21,464 nucleotides of DNA, taken from assembly GCA_003427395.1 (NCBI GenBank), contig BFEA01000259.1:86610-108073 (forward strand). Reading direction: 5' to 3'. How positions within the stretch are numbered: position 1 is the stretch's first letter; every line of letters starts with the position of its first letter. The notes under the pieces are model-generated. The model saw only the letters and a program-made list of their open reading frames with translations, was not told where the DNA came from and made no database searches. Positions 9,927 through 18,483 of this stretch are shown one piece after another. The translations under genes were made by a program, and so were the position numbers. This DNA comes from Chara braunii (lineage: Eukaryota; Streptophyta; Charophyceae; Charales; Characeae).

Positions 9927-10174
9927 GCATTCGCTGCATAATTTTTCTGGCTGTTTGTTTGCTGGTTTTGTTTCTTAGTTCACTTTTTTTTGTAACGTAC
10001 CTGGCGTGTCCTATTAGACTGATACGTTGGCTACCCCGATTCATTCATCATCATTTTCCTACTGTAGGCCGAACGCCTATTCCGCGTCGGTTCTTATTTC
10101 CCTCGCTTTCGTTATAGAGGGATAGATAAGGAAACAACATTGGCGGTGAGAGGGCGGGGGCTTTGCGGGAAGAA

Positions 10175-10214
10175 ACACACACACACAGCGAGAGAGAGAG
10201 AGAGAGAGAGAGAG
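10175..10214 (+). repeat. Compound (CA)n-GC-(GA)n microsatellite
   Basis: Six CA, then GC, then about eleven GA units. Confidence 0.9.
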
Positions 10215-10327
10215 GGGGAGGGGGGAATTCACCTGCGAATTCGGTTGTTTCTGTACAGGAGTTTGTTTTTGAAGGAGGGAGAGGAGAAAAAGGATGAGCT
10301 CTTGGGATATACAATGTATGTGAGGGC

Positions 10328-10425
10328 TTATTCACACATAGGCTTTTTCGACTGACCTCTGGACATGATTGCAGTCAGATGCATCCACACCTGGCCGTAA
10401 TTGCAGTCAGATACGTTTAGGGAGT
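10328..10425 (+). repeat. G-type fragment with doubled TTGCAGTCAGAT
   Basis: TTATTCACACATAGGC followed by two copies of ATTGCAGTCAGAT(G/A)C about 32 bp apart. Same motif vocabulary as G1 and G2, with no right arm found. Confidence 0.45.
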
Positions 10426-10429
10426 TGTT

Positions 10430-10860
10430 CGATGTGAATTTCGAAGGCACAGCTTATTTCTTCCTGTCCTTTTTGTACAAAGGGAAGAACGAGGTCTCTT
10501 CTTTCTCTAGAGATTTATTTTTGGGCAGTCTTGAAACCAACTTTACTTGGGACGGACATTTGTCGAAAAGATATCCAAATTCAATTGATGACTTAGAGAG
10601 AGAGCGTCATCATGTGGACGCTCTTTTATTATCGGGAAAAAAGAAAAAAAAAAAGGCAAGTCCGTCTGATCACGGTTCTTGCTGTTTCGGTGTCAAACAC
10701 GGTTGTTCTGTTTTTTTTTGTTTTTTTTTTGGTTCATGTTCTACTTTATATTTGTTCGCCTTGCTCCATTCTCTAGTGGCAAGAATGATTTTTCTCCAAA
10801 AACAAAAAGAAGAAATCTTTTTCCCCTTGCTCCGTTCGCTGTGCTGTTCTCTGACTTCCC
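10430..10860. other. Unassigned stretch
   Basis: A 159-codon frame (10401-10880) runs through K- and F-rich tracts and part of the G element; I do not regard it as a gene. Confidence 0.45.
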
Positions 10861-10863
10861 ATT

Positions 10864-10984
10864 GGGAATACTCACACTAGGACACTTCCTCACATGTTTC
10901 TGGTCGGAATTGCGGTCGCATACATTAGGAACGGCCGTAGTCACGGTCACATACATCCAGGAACGAGTGCTAGTGTGAATACGC
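10864..10984 (+). mobile_element. Hairpin element G1
   Basis: GGGAATACTCACACTAGGAC and the inverse GTGCTAGTGTGAATACGCC bound it. The interior has paired GGTCGGAATTGCGGTCGCAT and TAGTCACGGTCACATACATCC stretches. Confidence 0.65.
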
Positions 10985-11061
10985 CTTCTTTTCCCTTCTT
11001 TTCTCTTTTTCATCCTTCTAGCTTCTCTTTTCTCCCCTCGTTCTGCCATCTCAGCCTTCTC

Positions 11062-11065
<4 letters not shown>

Positions 11066-11101
<36 letters not shown>
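11066..11101 (+). repeat. (CT)n microsatellite
   Basis: About eighteen uninterrupted CT units. A second longer (CT)n tract is at 11745-11791. Confidence 0.95.
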
Positions 11102-11105
<4 letters not shown>

Positions 11106-11422
11106 GTCTTTAACTCCTGTTCCAAGGAGTTTCTGCAACGCACTACATTTTTTTTTTTTTTTTTTTTTCTCACCCGTCCGTTCTTGAGATATTCTCGTTG
11201 GCCACCTCTCTCCTCCCCTCTCCCCCCCCCACACACTCCCTCTGCTGCCTTCGCTCTTCGTTCATTCTATGAGAGCATGCTCGCATTTTCACTTTTGCAA
11301 CGGAATTTGCCTTCGCTTAAAGGCATATACATCCCAGAAATTCCTGTCTGCGGCTCTCACTTTAACTCTGCTACGCTCTCTCCTGTCACTCACTCGTCTA
11401 TTTTATTCATCTACGTACAGCT

Positions 11423-11477
11423 TATATATATACATGTATATGTCTGTATATATATGCATATATATACATGTACATAT
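11423..11477. repeat. TA/CATG palindromic AT-rich block
   Basis: TATATATATACATGTATATG and the like; strongly self-complementary. A similar block lies at 20131-20176. Confidence 0.8.
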
Positions 11478-11743
11478 GGGATCTCTTCAAGCATTTGTGC
11501 ACATTCATATGTACTCGTTGGGCCTCCTTCACCACTCATAAAATGTGTGAACTGACAATTGAATCTTCCGCTAGATTTTCACTTTCGTGGATGTGTTGAA
11601 CCTTGGGGTGAGGCCTTATGTAAAGCATGTATGTGTCATATGTGTGTGTGTGTGTGTGTGTGTGTGAGTGAAATCTATCGTTATCCAGTTTGGATTTTAT
11701 AGAAAGATAGGTTCGGATTTGTCCGTTGGAAAAAAAATAGTAC

Positions 11744-11744
<1 letters not shown>

Positions 11745-11791
<47 letters not shown>
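11745..11791 (+). repeat. (TC)n microsatellite
   Basis: About twenty-three TC units; a (GT)n run lies 80 bp upstream at 11640-11666. Confidence 0.95.
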
Positions 11792-11794
<3 letters not shown>

Positions 11795-12026
11795 TTGGGC
11801 TGTTTTCAGTCGCTGCTAGGGTTTTTGGATGGGTTTAGTAGAGCAGAGTAGTAAATCCCCTGCCCTCGTTTTTTTGGGGGTGGAAAATGCAGTGCCAGCA
11901 TCTCGGTGGCCAAGGGGGCTGAATTCGATGAATTCCTTGTTTCCTGGCCGTTGATCTTTCACAGGCCTTTTGTTTCTTTTTCCTTTTTTTCCTCCGTTGC
12001 TCGTGGCCGGAAATGAGGAACGATCA

Positions 12027-12179
12027 GGGGCGAGGTCCCACTAGCAAAGAGGATTGGATCGGACGCCTGAATCTGGACTTGTTTGTGGAAAGGTGCAGAA
12101 TGTTGCGATTGAACTGCTTTCCTGCACGTCCAGTTTCAGGATATTTATCCAATCCTCGTTGCTAGTGGGACCTCGCCCC
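12027..12179 (+). mobile_element. Hairpin element A1 (MITE-like)
   Basis: Left arm starts GGGGCGAGGTCCCACTAGCA and continues to GGATTGGAT; the right arm is its reverse complement with one base change. Inside lie CCTGAATCTGGAC and its degraded inverse, then a spacer GTGCAGAATGTTG. No coding capacity. The outer CAGGGG suggests a hAT-like end, but an 8-bp target duplication was not evident. Confidence 0.8.
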
Positions 12180-12321
12180 AGGAATCCGATGAAGCGAAGC
12201 CTCGCCCCCTAGTGTGATACAGACATCTCCCTTCTTTTTTTTGCTTCTCTTTTTCGTGTTTCCCGTATTGTGTTGTTTTATCCCTGGGTGCGCTTTCATG
12301 CGCGCTCTACATACAGCTCCC

Positions 12322-12357
12322 AAAAAAAAAAAAAAAAAAAAAANTTTTTTTTTTTTT
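12322..12357. other. Poly(A)-N-poly(T) assembly junction
   Basis: Twenty-two A, one N (12344), then thirteen T. An inverted homopolymer join at a single N looks like a gap placeholder and not genomic sequence. Confidence 0.8.
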
Positions 12358-12556
12358 CGAGAAGTTGTCACTTTTCTTGCCAAGAATCAGCAAGGACCCA
12401 ATGAGGCCGGGGGAATCGAAAAACTGCTGGGGCCATTACCCAGCTTTGGCTATAATGCAGGCTATTTATCTTCAAAAAAAAAAAAAAAAACAAACAGAAA
12501 ACTGGAAACCCGGTCCAGTGTCCCAGGGTGTCCCTGTTCGTCTAGAAAAAACTTCC

Positions 12557-12790
12557 CAGAGCGAGGTCCCACTGGCAAAGGGGATTGGATAGATATCCTG
12601 AATCTGGACGTGTCTTAAGCGGACATGCAGAAAAGCCGTTCAATCTCGATATTCTGCACCATTCCACAAACACGTCCAGATTCAGGTCTTCAATCCTAGC
12701 AGTTCAATCTAGACATTCTGCACCATTCCACAAACATGTCCAGATTCAGGTCTTCAATCCTATCCTCTTTGCTATTGGGACCTCGCCCCC
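12557..12790 (+). mobile_element. Hairpin element A2 with internal 64-bp duplication
   Basis: Arms GCGAGGTCCCACT and (right) GGGACCTCGCCCCC bound an enlarged interior. A segment starting GTTCAATCT at 12638 is repeated at 12702 with a few changes, including the ATTCTGCACCATTCCACAAA block and the inverted CCAGATTCAGG. The copy therefore has one left half but two right inner halves. Confidence 0.75.
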
Positions 12791-12814
12791 AGAAAGTAAT
12801 CACCTGAAGCTCAG

Positions 12815-12854
<40 letters not shown>

Positions 12855-12898
12855 AACAACGGTAAGTAGGGGTGCTGGAAACCGGGTCCAACGTCCCA

Positions 12899-13060
12899 CT
12901 AACCTGGGGCCAAGTCCCACTAGCAGCGTTGAGCTACCTCAACGCCTGAATCTGGACACTTTTGGTGTTGAGTTTCCTGAACTGCACATCTCCACAAACC
13001 CGTCCAGCTTCAGGCGTTGAGGTAGCTCAACGCTGCTAGTGGGACTTGGCCCCAGGTTAG
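12899..13060 (+). mobile_element. Hairpin element B1, near-perfect 59-bp arms
   Basis: The 59 bases from 12899 (CTAACCTGGGGCCAAGTCCC...) are the reverse complement of 13002-13060 with a single mismatch. The loop is about 44 bases. The core GTCCCACTAGC is shared with A; the inner arm GTTGAGCTACCTCAAC is itself nearly palindromic. Strong arm identity suggests recent activity or gene conversion between arms. Confidence 0.85.
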
Positions 13061-13062
13061 GT

Positions 13063-13090
13063 ATACCGATGCGTTGTGTTCGAGGGAATC
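13063..13090 (+). mobile_element. D-type arm fragment
   Basis: GATGCGTTGTGTTCGAGGGAA matches the right arm of D1/D4 but has no partner arm nearby; it immediately follows B1. A still shorter piece (GCGTTGTATTCGAGGTGA) lies at 15891-15908. Confidence 0.5.
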
Positions 13091-13170
13091 AGACTCTAGA
13101 GTGGAATTTTAGGCCGCTGAGCTCTTCCCTTTATAAGCAGCGACAGCCTTGAGATTCGGTGTGAAAGATC

Positions 13171-13216
13171 AAGCGGCCTACTTCAGTCGGTGCAATTGGA
13201 ATTCAGGCGGTCGTGG
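13171..13216 (+). repeat. Degenerate tRNA-like fragment
   Basis: AGCGGCCTACTTCAGTCGGT followed later by ATTCAGGCGGTCGTGGGTTT parallels the minus-strand reading of 18089-18160. Boxes A and B are both eroded. Weak but same order and orientation of motifs. Confidence 0.35.
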
Positions 13217-13430
13217 GTTTTATCTGCACTCACCACCCGGTGCATTCTTGGTATAACCCAACTTAGATAGTTGGCTTGCTCCCCTCCCTTTTCCCTTTTT
13301 GGTAGGGTCTTTGGCCGTCAATGGGGTGTGTTTGTACGTGCGTGTGTAGGGTTGTGTGTGGTGTGTGAGTGCTGGCCATGTTATACACTGCCATTACTCG
13401 ATGGGGCTTGGTCTTTGCGGTAGCAGCTAC

Positions 13431-13431
<1 letters not shown>

Positions 13432-13467
<36 letters not shown>
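13432..13467 (+). repeat. Poly(C) run of 36
   Basis: Uninterrupted C; a second C run of 27 lies at 1546-1572. Unusual among the A/T tracts. Confidence 0.95.
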
Positions 13468-13674
13468 TACCCCCCTGGTCTCTGGCCCCACCCTACTCCT
13501 CCGTGACCACCACCAATCAGGGCCCGGGGCAATAAGGTAAGGAGGGGAGGGGGGGGGAGAAAAGGACAAAAACAGATATCATCGTCAAACGGACCCTGCT
13601 GCAGCGAAGGGCCTCCCTGCACTACTCTCCTTTTCGCCTAACTTGGTGGGAGGAAACATGTCAGATTTTTTTTT

Positions 13675-13700
13675 TTAATTATTATTATTATTATTATTTT
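13675..13700 (+). repeat. (TTA)n microsatellite
   Basis: About seven TTA/ATT units; longer relatives at 14840-14872 and 20576-20625, and a (TTTA)n run at 17422-17460. Confidence 0.9.
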
Positions 13701-13743
13701 TTGTTTAAAAAACATGTCAGAATTTGAACCATTTCTCGATTTA

Positions 13744-14124
13744 GGGCCTAGTTGCACTACTCGCCATCCGTCACATTTCGTGGGGATGCGTGGAGAGTGA
13801 AAAAACCAAGAATCGCGTCCAACTCGAGTCCTGGTTGCACTTACTCGCCATTATATTTCTGCTACAGAGAAGTTATTTTTTTTTGTCTACCTGATGTCCA
13901 CTCGTGAAAACCCTGCACTGTGGAGAGGTCCGAGGACCATTCTCCACAAACCGCTCTCCACAAACCGCCGTGCACAGGCGGGGAAACCGAATTCGCTCTC
14001 CACAACTTGTGTGACCGTCTGGCGAGCAGTCTGACACACTTTACATTCGTCAAGTTTGGCGAGTAAGTGCAACCAGGCACCTACTCGCCAAACTTGGCCT
14101 ATGGAGAGTAGTGCAACTAGGCCC
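13744..14124 (+). mobile_element. Hairpin element F4 (outer) carrying a second hairpin
   Basis: GGGCCTAGTTGCACTACTC and its exact inverse lie at 13744 and 14106-14124. Between them sits a second inverted pair (13830-14077). The right inner part repeats ACTCGCCAAACTTGG. Confidence 0.7.
13830..14077 (+). mobile_element. Inner hairpin nested in F4
   Basis: CCTGGTTGCACTTACTCGCC(A) at the left is matched exactly by its inverse ending 14077 (21 bases). The interior has a tandem CTCCACAAACCG and the palindromic-looking GCCGTGCACAGGCGG. A lone similar arm, GGCGAGTAAGTGCAAC, lies at 14798-14813. Confidence 0.7.
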
Positions 14125-14288
14125 TTATGCGTGCATGCCAGAATTTTCGACAGCTGCCTTTCTCCATCCTCGAGACATTGTGGCCAGTTCCCTAGTTGAA
14201 CTACTCGCCATCGGCCAACCTTTTTTTTTTTTTTCTTCTTTTTTGTTTCGCAATGTTGTTCCTTTGAATCTGGCCCTGACCCGACAGC

Positions 14289-14370
14289 GAGGCCGGGGAC
14301 CTCACAATTCCACCCGGATACTGAGGCCCTGCCCCAGCTTGGCTCGTGCTGTAAAACAGGTCCAGCGTCC
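14289..14370 (+). repeat. Dispersed repeat H, copy 1
   Basis: Starts GAGGCCGGGGACCTCACAAT and ends AAAACAGGTCCAGCGTCCT. Both ends recur inverted at 19027-19087, so it is a mobile or dispersed unit and not a hairpin. Confidence 0.55.
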
Positions 14371-14464
14371 TCTCAGCTTGTTTAAACAGGGTATCCCTGT
14401 TCAATCTGACGAACAGTTGCGGGAAATCAGGTCCAGCGTCCTTGCTCTGACGAACAGTTGCTGG

Positions 14465-14554
14465 AAATCAGCCAACATTTTGCATGCATCTGGACGCAGA
14501 TGAGTCCAAATGCATTCAAAATGTTCGTCCATGGCTAGTAGTGCAACTAGGCCC
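14465..14554 (+). mobile_element. Partial F-type hairpin F3
   Basis: GCCAACATTTTGCATGCATC and GTCCAAATGCATTCAAAATG pair; the right outer arm AGTAGTGCAACTAGGCCC is present but the left outer arm is missing. A lone F arm (CCCTAGTTGAACTACTCGCC) also lies at 14190-14209. Confidence 0.6.
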
Positions 14555-14644
14555 TTTCTACCGCTGCTTTGTGGAGGGTAGTCCTAGTGACCCCTCCACA
14601 AAACCACTTCTTGGAGAGCGCACGGTTTCACGGCTGTCGACTGG

Positions 14645-14750
14645 CTTCTTCCCCCGAATACAACATACCGTCATTATAACTGTATCTAGACTGAAAGATG
14701 CCTCAAATACAGCTATAACGACCGTACGTTGTATTCGGGGGAAGGAGGTT
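14645..14750 (+). mobile_element. Hairpin element D2
   Basis: CTTCCCCCGAATACAACATA and ACGTTGTATTCGGGGGAAG form the arms, extended inward by CGTCATTATAACTGTAT and AGCTATAACGACCG. Loop around TAGACTGAAAGATGCCTC. Confidence 0.8.
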
Positions 14751-14815
14751 GGCCGACAATGTTTTTTTTTTTAACTGTTCTGTGGAAATCACAGAGTGGC
14801 GAGTAAGTGCAACGT

Positions 14816-14839
14816 CCCCTCCAAATCTCAATGACATGA

Positions 14840-14870
<31 letters not shown>

Positions 14871-15735
14871 TTTTATTTTTTTTTTGGGTTTGACATGATT
14901 TTAGTTTTTCTAACAAGGAATTGTGACCGATGATATGGGCCCGAGTTCAAGAATTGTGTGTTTGACTAAAAAAAAAAAAAAAAAAAAAAACCAGCAGCAA
15001 CATGTCTGGCTTGTCATGTTCTCTACACACCACTCCATACTAAAACGCGTCTGTTGCCATTTTCGCTTTTTACATGTCCTCAAAAAGTGCGTCTCCTCTG
15101 TGTGTGTGTGTGTGTGTGTGTGTGCACAGAGCGAGAGCGAGATGTGTGTCTGTTTGCGTCTTTGTGGGTGTGTTTTTGTTTGTGTGTGTGTGTGTGTGTG
15201 TGTGTGCACAGAGCGAGAGCGAGATGTGTGTCTGTGTGTGTCTGTGTCCGTCTTTGTGTGTGCGTCTTTGTGTGTGTGTGTGTCTGTGTGCGTCTTTGTG
15301 TGTGTGTGTCTGTGTGTGTGTGTGTAAGAGAGAGTGTGTGTGTGTGTGTGTTGTGGCTGCTGTCTCAGATCAGCAGCTTTTGATGTTTCCCTTAGAAATC
15401 AGACGAGTTGAGCCTCTCTCTTCAAAAGGAGTTCCATAAATAAATTATTAATTAGTAAATTGGGAATTAGTAATGAGCTGGTGATTTGTAATTAGTGATC
15501 AGCAAGATTAACTCTTTTAAGAAAACAGTTTGCTCGCGAAGACGCACACAAACAGAAAAACAAAATAAGGAGTAGTTTTTTATGTTGTGTGATTTTGCTT
15601 GCTCGCTTGCTTCGTATGTGCTATGTAGTCGGAGTAAGTGATTAGCAATCCCTGTGTGTGTGTTGAATATGGCGTCACTATGATGAAGGGGGTTATGGTA
15701 GTCGGTGGTTTTGTTGGGAAGAGGAAGTGTGGATT
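14816..15735. other. Microsatellites and AT-rich DNA, no gene seen
   Basis: (TTA)n, a 20-base A run near 14968, the TG block, then AATTA-rich DNA at 15430-15500. No credible frame. Confidence 0.5.
15099..15356 (+). repeat. Long (TG)n-rich block with 82-bp duplication
   Basis: TG runs with TCTG/TTTG variants. GTGCACAGAGCGAGAGCGAG occurs at 15122 and again at 15204, so part of the block is a tandem duplication. Confidence 0.85.
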
Positions 15736-15860
15736 GGCCTCGCTCCACTCCACTCTCGAGATGCTGGAAAGAAAAAGAAAATATGGCGATGTACTTTTGA
15801 CTGTTCTAGCGGAAGATTCATTCCCATTTTGCACATTTGGTGAGTAGTGGAGCGACGCCC
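15736..15860 (-). mobile_element. Hairpin element E5
   Basis: GGCCTCGCTCCACTCCACTC and GAGTAGTGGAGCGACGCCC are inverses. Read on the minus strand the interior matches E4 (GAATGAATCTTCCGCTAGAA), so the element is reversed relative to E4. Confidence 0.7.
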
Positions 15861-16275
15861 TATGATGCGTCATTCAACAAGGATTTTCCTGCGTTGTATT
15901 CGAGGTGATTCTTTTTTTTTTTTTTTTTTTTTTTCCGTTTTCGACAACGAATGTCACTCGTATTCAGTGTATACCCACCTTAAAGAGACACTTCATTTTC
16001 TTTGGTTTTCTTTTGAGAGAGATGCTTGCTGCGAGCAAATATGTATCTGGTTAGCTTAGACTGTGCTATTGTTTCAGTGTTTGAGTGATCCGTGGTCACA
16101 ATAAGGTTGGTGTGCCGTGCCTAGTTAGATGGTGTTTTCCTGGACATTTTCACTTTTCCTTTTGTTTACAAGAACGACAACGTCAGTAGGTCAGTAGGTT
16201 GGCAGCTTCCTGAGCCTGCGTCGTGGTAGCCAGAGGATACAGTTCAGTTCTTGGAAACTCTTTTATGATGTAAGG
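15861..16275. other. Unassigned stretch
   Basis: A D-type arm scrap at 15891-15908, a T run at 15912-15934, otherwise unique-looking sequence without a credible frame. Confidence 0.45.
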
Positions 16276-16312
16276 GATGCCGGACCCGTTTTCCGGCTCG
16301 TATAATTCAAAA

Positions 16313-16365
16313 GCGGTCGCTGTGTGAACCAGGCCGGAGCGCCTGGATCACACGGCACTGGCCGC
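16313..16365. repeat. 53-nt imperfect hairpin
   Basis: GTGTGAACCAGGC pairs with GCCTGGATCACAC (one mismatch), continuing outward to GCGG/CCGC with a three-base bulge. Loop CGGAGC. The shape resembles a small-RNA precursor or a short MITE; no transcription evidence. Confidence 0.5.
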
Positions 16366-16430
16366 CCCTTTAAAAACAAAAAACAACAACAAAAAAAAAA
16401 AGAACGATACATGGAGAAAAAGAGATGCAG

Positions 16431-16451
16431 AGAACGATACAGAAGAGAAGG
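16431..16451 (+). pseudogene. Possible displaced U6 5'-side fragment
   Basis: GAACGATACAGA followed by AGAGAAGG resembles the U6 segment lying just before and across the ACAGAGA box. A weaker echo, AGAACGATACA, sits at 16401-16411. They lie about 170 bp upstream of the main U6-like stretch in the same orientation, so the pseudogene may be split or partly duplicated. Short match; could be chance. Confidence 0.35.
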
Positions 16452-16608
16452 AATATATGCGTGAGCGCTGCTGCGCAATCCGCTGGCTGGCTGGCACTCA
16501 CGCTCTCACGGGCGAGTAGGAGAAGCCATGTAGGCGAGTATGTACTTCGTAGGAGGGAGCACGCAGCCATAATATATATATGCAATATTATATATATGTA
16601 TATATTGG

Positions 16609-16673
16609 GCAGAGAAGGAAGATTAGCATGGCCCCTGCGCAAGGATGACACACATAAATCGAGAAATGGTCCA
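16609..16673 (+). pseudogene. U6 snRNA pseudogene (3' two thirds)
   Basis: The stretch GATTAGCATGGCCCCTGCGC at 16621-16640 and what follows to GAAATGGTCC match plant U6 spliceosomal RNA almost base for base. The 5' stem-loop is absent; the ACAGAGA box reads GCAGAGA and is followed by a four-base insertion (GGAA) before GATTAG; CGCATAAA is CACATAAA. No T run follows for Pol III termination; instead a G/A-rich tail with eight As appears at about 16692. An AT-rich block (16571-16606) lies upstream, but no upstream sequence element was seen. These defects point to a retroposed or rearranged, non-functional copy. Confidence 0.8.
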
Positions 16674-16905
16674 CAGAAAAGGGGGACGGGGAAAAAAAAG
16701 AAGAGATAAATGTATCTGACGGGAATTGCGGCCAGAGGTGGATGAATCTGACGGCAATAACGTCCAGAGTTTAGTGAAAGAAGTCCTTGTGTGAGCTGAG
16801 CCGTTGGCCTGATTATCCGCTTCCCGGGCCATTCGAATGACGCAATCTCAAAAAAAAAAAAAAAAAAAAAGAACGACGCAATCTAACGTTCAGAAACGGC
16901 GACTG

Positions 16906-17042
16906 CAGGGGCGAGGTCCCACTAGCAGAGGGGATTGGACTTAGCGCCTGAATCTGGACGTCTTTGTGGACGGGTGCAGAAACTCGCCAATGACCTGCAT
17001 CTCTGCACACCCGATCCTCTTCGACAGTGGGACCTTGCCCCT
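16906..17042 (+). mobile_element. Hairpin element A3 (partly degraded)
   Basis: Begins CAGGGGCGAGGTCCCACTAG and ends GTGGGACCTTGCCCCTG, the best-preserved CAGGGG...CCCCTG pair of termini. CGCCTGAATCTGGACG is present on the left; the inner right arm is shortened. Confidence 0.7.
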
Positions 17043-17245
17043 GGCTGGCAAAGGAGTTGGTACTGCTCCTTTTTTTTTTTTTTTTTTCTTCCCTTAGTAA
17101 TTTATCACCCGTCTGCTCATTCTTATCCTATCCCGGCCGCACTAGTGACCAATCGAAACATTTTTCGATTGTTTTGTTTTGTTTGAAAAAGAAAAAGAAC
17201 AACATTTTCCATTGCACTTTTCCAAAGAGATTTGGCAAGATACAT

Positions 17246-17294
17246 CCCCCTTCCTACTCCAAGAAACAGATGCAATTCTTGGATGCAATTCATG

Positions 17295-17336
<42 letters not shown>

Positions 17337-17420
17337 TAAACATTAACGGTGGGGAGCTGCACCTTTTCGGTTTTTGGATGCAATGCTTTTTTTTTTTTTT
17401 TGGATGCAATTCATGTTTTG
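17246..17420 (+). repeat. GGATGCAAT repeats among poly(T) tracts
   Basis: TTGGATGCAATTC and TTTGGATGCAATGC occur at about 17278, 17373 and 17400, next to T runs (17297-17335, 17386-17400). The same motif with a T run recurs at 18175-18243. Confidence 0.55.
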
Positions 17421-17867
17421 ATTTACTTATTTATTTATTTATTTATTTATTTTATTTTATTTTTTTTGGGGTGATCACAACTGTCTATATTCTTCTCTCC
17501 CCAGAAAAAAACAAAAAACAAAAAAATATTCTTCTCTCAACTTCTGTTTGTTTACCTTCCACTACCTACTCCTAAGACTATCTTAGAGGGGACCCCTGCA
17601 AGCATAGTTTTCCTCTCTCTGTGAAGGGGAGATTTCATGTTGCCCCTTGCCCCTAATGGTTTCGGTATACGGTTGGGGCCGCCAGTGGGGGTCTGGCTAA
17701 CACAAAGACCGACACCTGCCAGTGGCTGTGCCTCCCTTTCTCATCGTACCCCACCCTTCATCGAGTAGCAGCAGTGGCTATGGCCAACGCTCTCCCACAC
17801 ACCACACACAACCCACTCGCGCTCATACTCACACCCGTGTTGGTCATAGACCCCGCTAATACGGATC
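17421..17867. other. Unassigned stretch
   Basis: (TTTA)n start, ATTCTTCTCTC repeated twice (about 17490 and 17528), then GC-richer DNA from 17585 that I cannot assign. No gene seen. Confidence 0.45.
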
Positions 17868-18035
17868 GGGGGGCAAGTCCCACTAGCAGCGTTGAGCTAC
17901 CTCAACGCCTGAATCTGGACGCTTTTGCGGATATGTGCAGAAATGGTGTTGAGTTTCCTGAACTGCACGTCTCCACAAACACGCCCAGATTCAGGCGTTG
18001 AGGTAGCTCAACGCGGCTAGTGGGACTTGGCCCCA
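17868..18035 (+). mobile_element. Hairpin element B2
   Basis: Left end GGGGGGCAAGTCCCACTAGC, right end GCTAGTGGGACTTGGCCCC, with the same inner arm as B1 and the internal CCTGAATCTGGACG block. The loop resembles B1 (GTGTTGAGTTTCCTGAACTG). Confidence 0.85.
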
Positions 18036-18088
18036 GGGGTATCCAGAGGACTATCACAGTCCGTTGGCACTACCGTAAGTGCGCCGCA

Positions 18089-18160
18089 GGCGGCCATGGG
18101 GCTTGAACCCACAACCTCCTGAATGCCCCTTGCATGCCTAACCAACTGAGCTAGGCCGCT
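18089..18160 (-). repeat. tRNA-like segment, probable tRNA-derived SINE head
   Basis: Read on the minus strand, 72 nt start AGCGGCC and end GGCCGCC (six of seven acceptor pairs), with an A-box-like TAGCTCAGTTGGTTAG and a T-arm GTGGG-TTCAAGC-CCCAT including a B box. The anticodon stem does not pair, so this is not a clean tRNA. A similar sequence recurs at 21113-21190, as expected of a dispersed repeat. Confidence 0.6.
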
Positions 18161-18372
18161 GGATATGTTTTGATTTTTGGAAGCAATGCATCTTTTGTTT
18201 TTTCGGATGCAATGCTTTTTTTTTTTTTTTTATGCAATGCATCGTGCGAGGCTCTGTGGGAAGATGCATTCGTTTTGTCCTCGTCTCTCTCTCTTTTTTT
18301 TTGTTTTTTTTCCTACTGTTTTGTCCTCGTCTCGTGAGTCGTGCGCGGATTCCCTGCAGTGAGAGAGATCTA

Positions 18373-18483
18373 GTACCCGTCTTCACCCGAATACAACGTA
18401 CGGTCATTATAACTGTATTTAGACTGAAAGGTGCCCCAAATGCAGCTATAATTACCGTACGTTGTATTCGGGGGAAGAAGGTA
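18373..18483 (+). mobile_element. Hairpin element D3
   Basis: Same layout as D2: CGAATACAACGTACGGTCAT then the loop TAGACTGAAAGGTGCC then the inverse ending TTCGGGGGAAGAAGGTA. Directly abuts D4. Confidence 0.8.

Larger units (their letters stand above)
9538..10320. other. 3' flank of the large gene, no second gene seen
   Basis: Free of hairpin elements; holds three GA or CA/GA microsatellites. It may include the 3' UTR or an intron if the donor near 9490 is used. No poly(A) signal could be placed with confidence. Confidence 0.45.
10990..12020. other. Pyrimidine-rich, repeat-poor stretch
   Basis: Contains the CT and GT microsatellites and the TA block listed separately, and an E-like scrap near 11550-11575 (TGAATCTTCCGCTAG). 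No gene seen. Confidence 0.5.

Noticed and set aside
10401-10880. 159-codon frame
   Set aside because: Includes repeat G sequence and homopolymer runs, no recognisable domain or homology cue.
13432-13467. Poly(C) as a biological signal
   Set aside because: Probably slippage or sequencing artefact; nothing around it supports function.
15099-15356. CRISPR-like array of repeats
   Set aside because: Simple TG repeats with one 82-bp duplication; no regular repeat-spacer pattern.
17027-17575. 182-codon Phe-rich frame
   Set aside because: Made of poly(T) tracts and part of hairpin A3; not credible as protein.
18089-18160. Functional tRNA gene
   Set aside because: The anticodon stem does not pair and related degenerate copies exist, so a SINE-type or pseudo-tRNA origin fits better.
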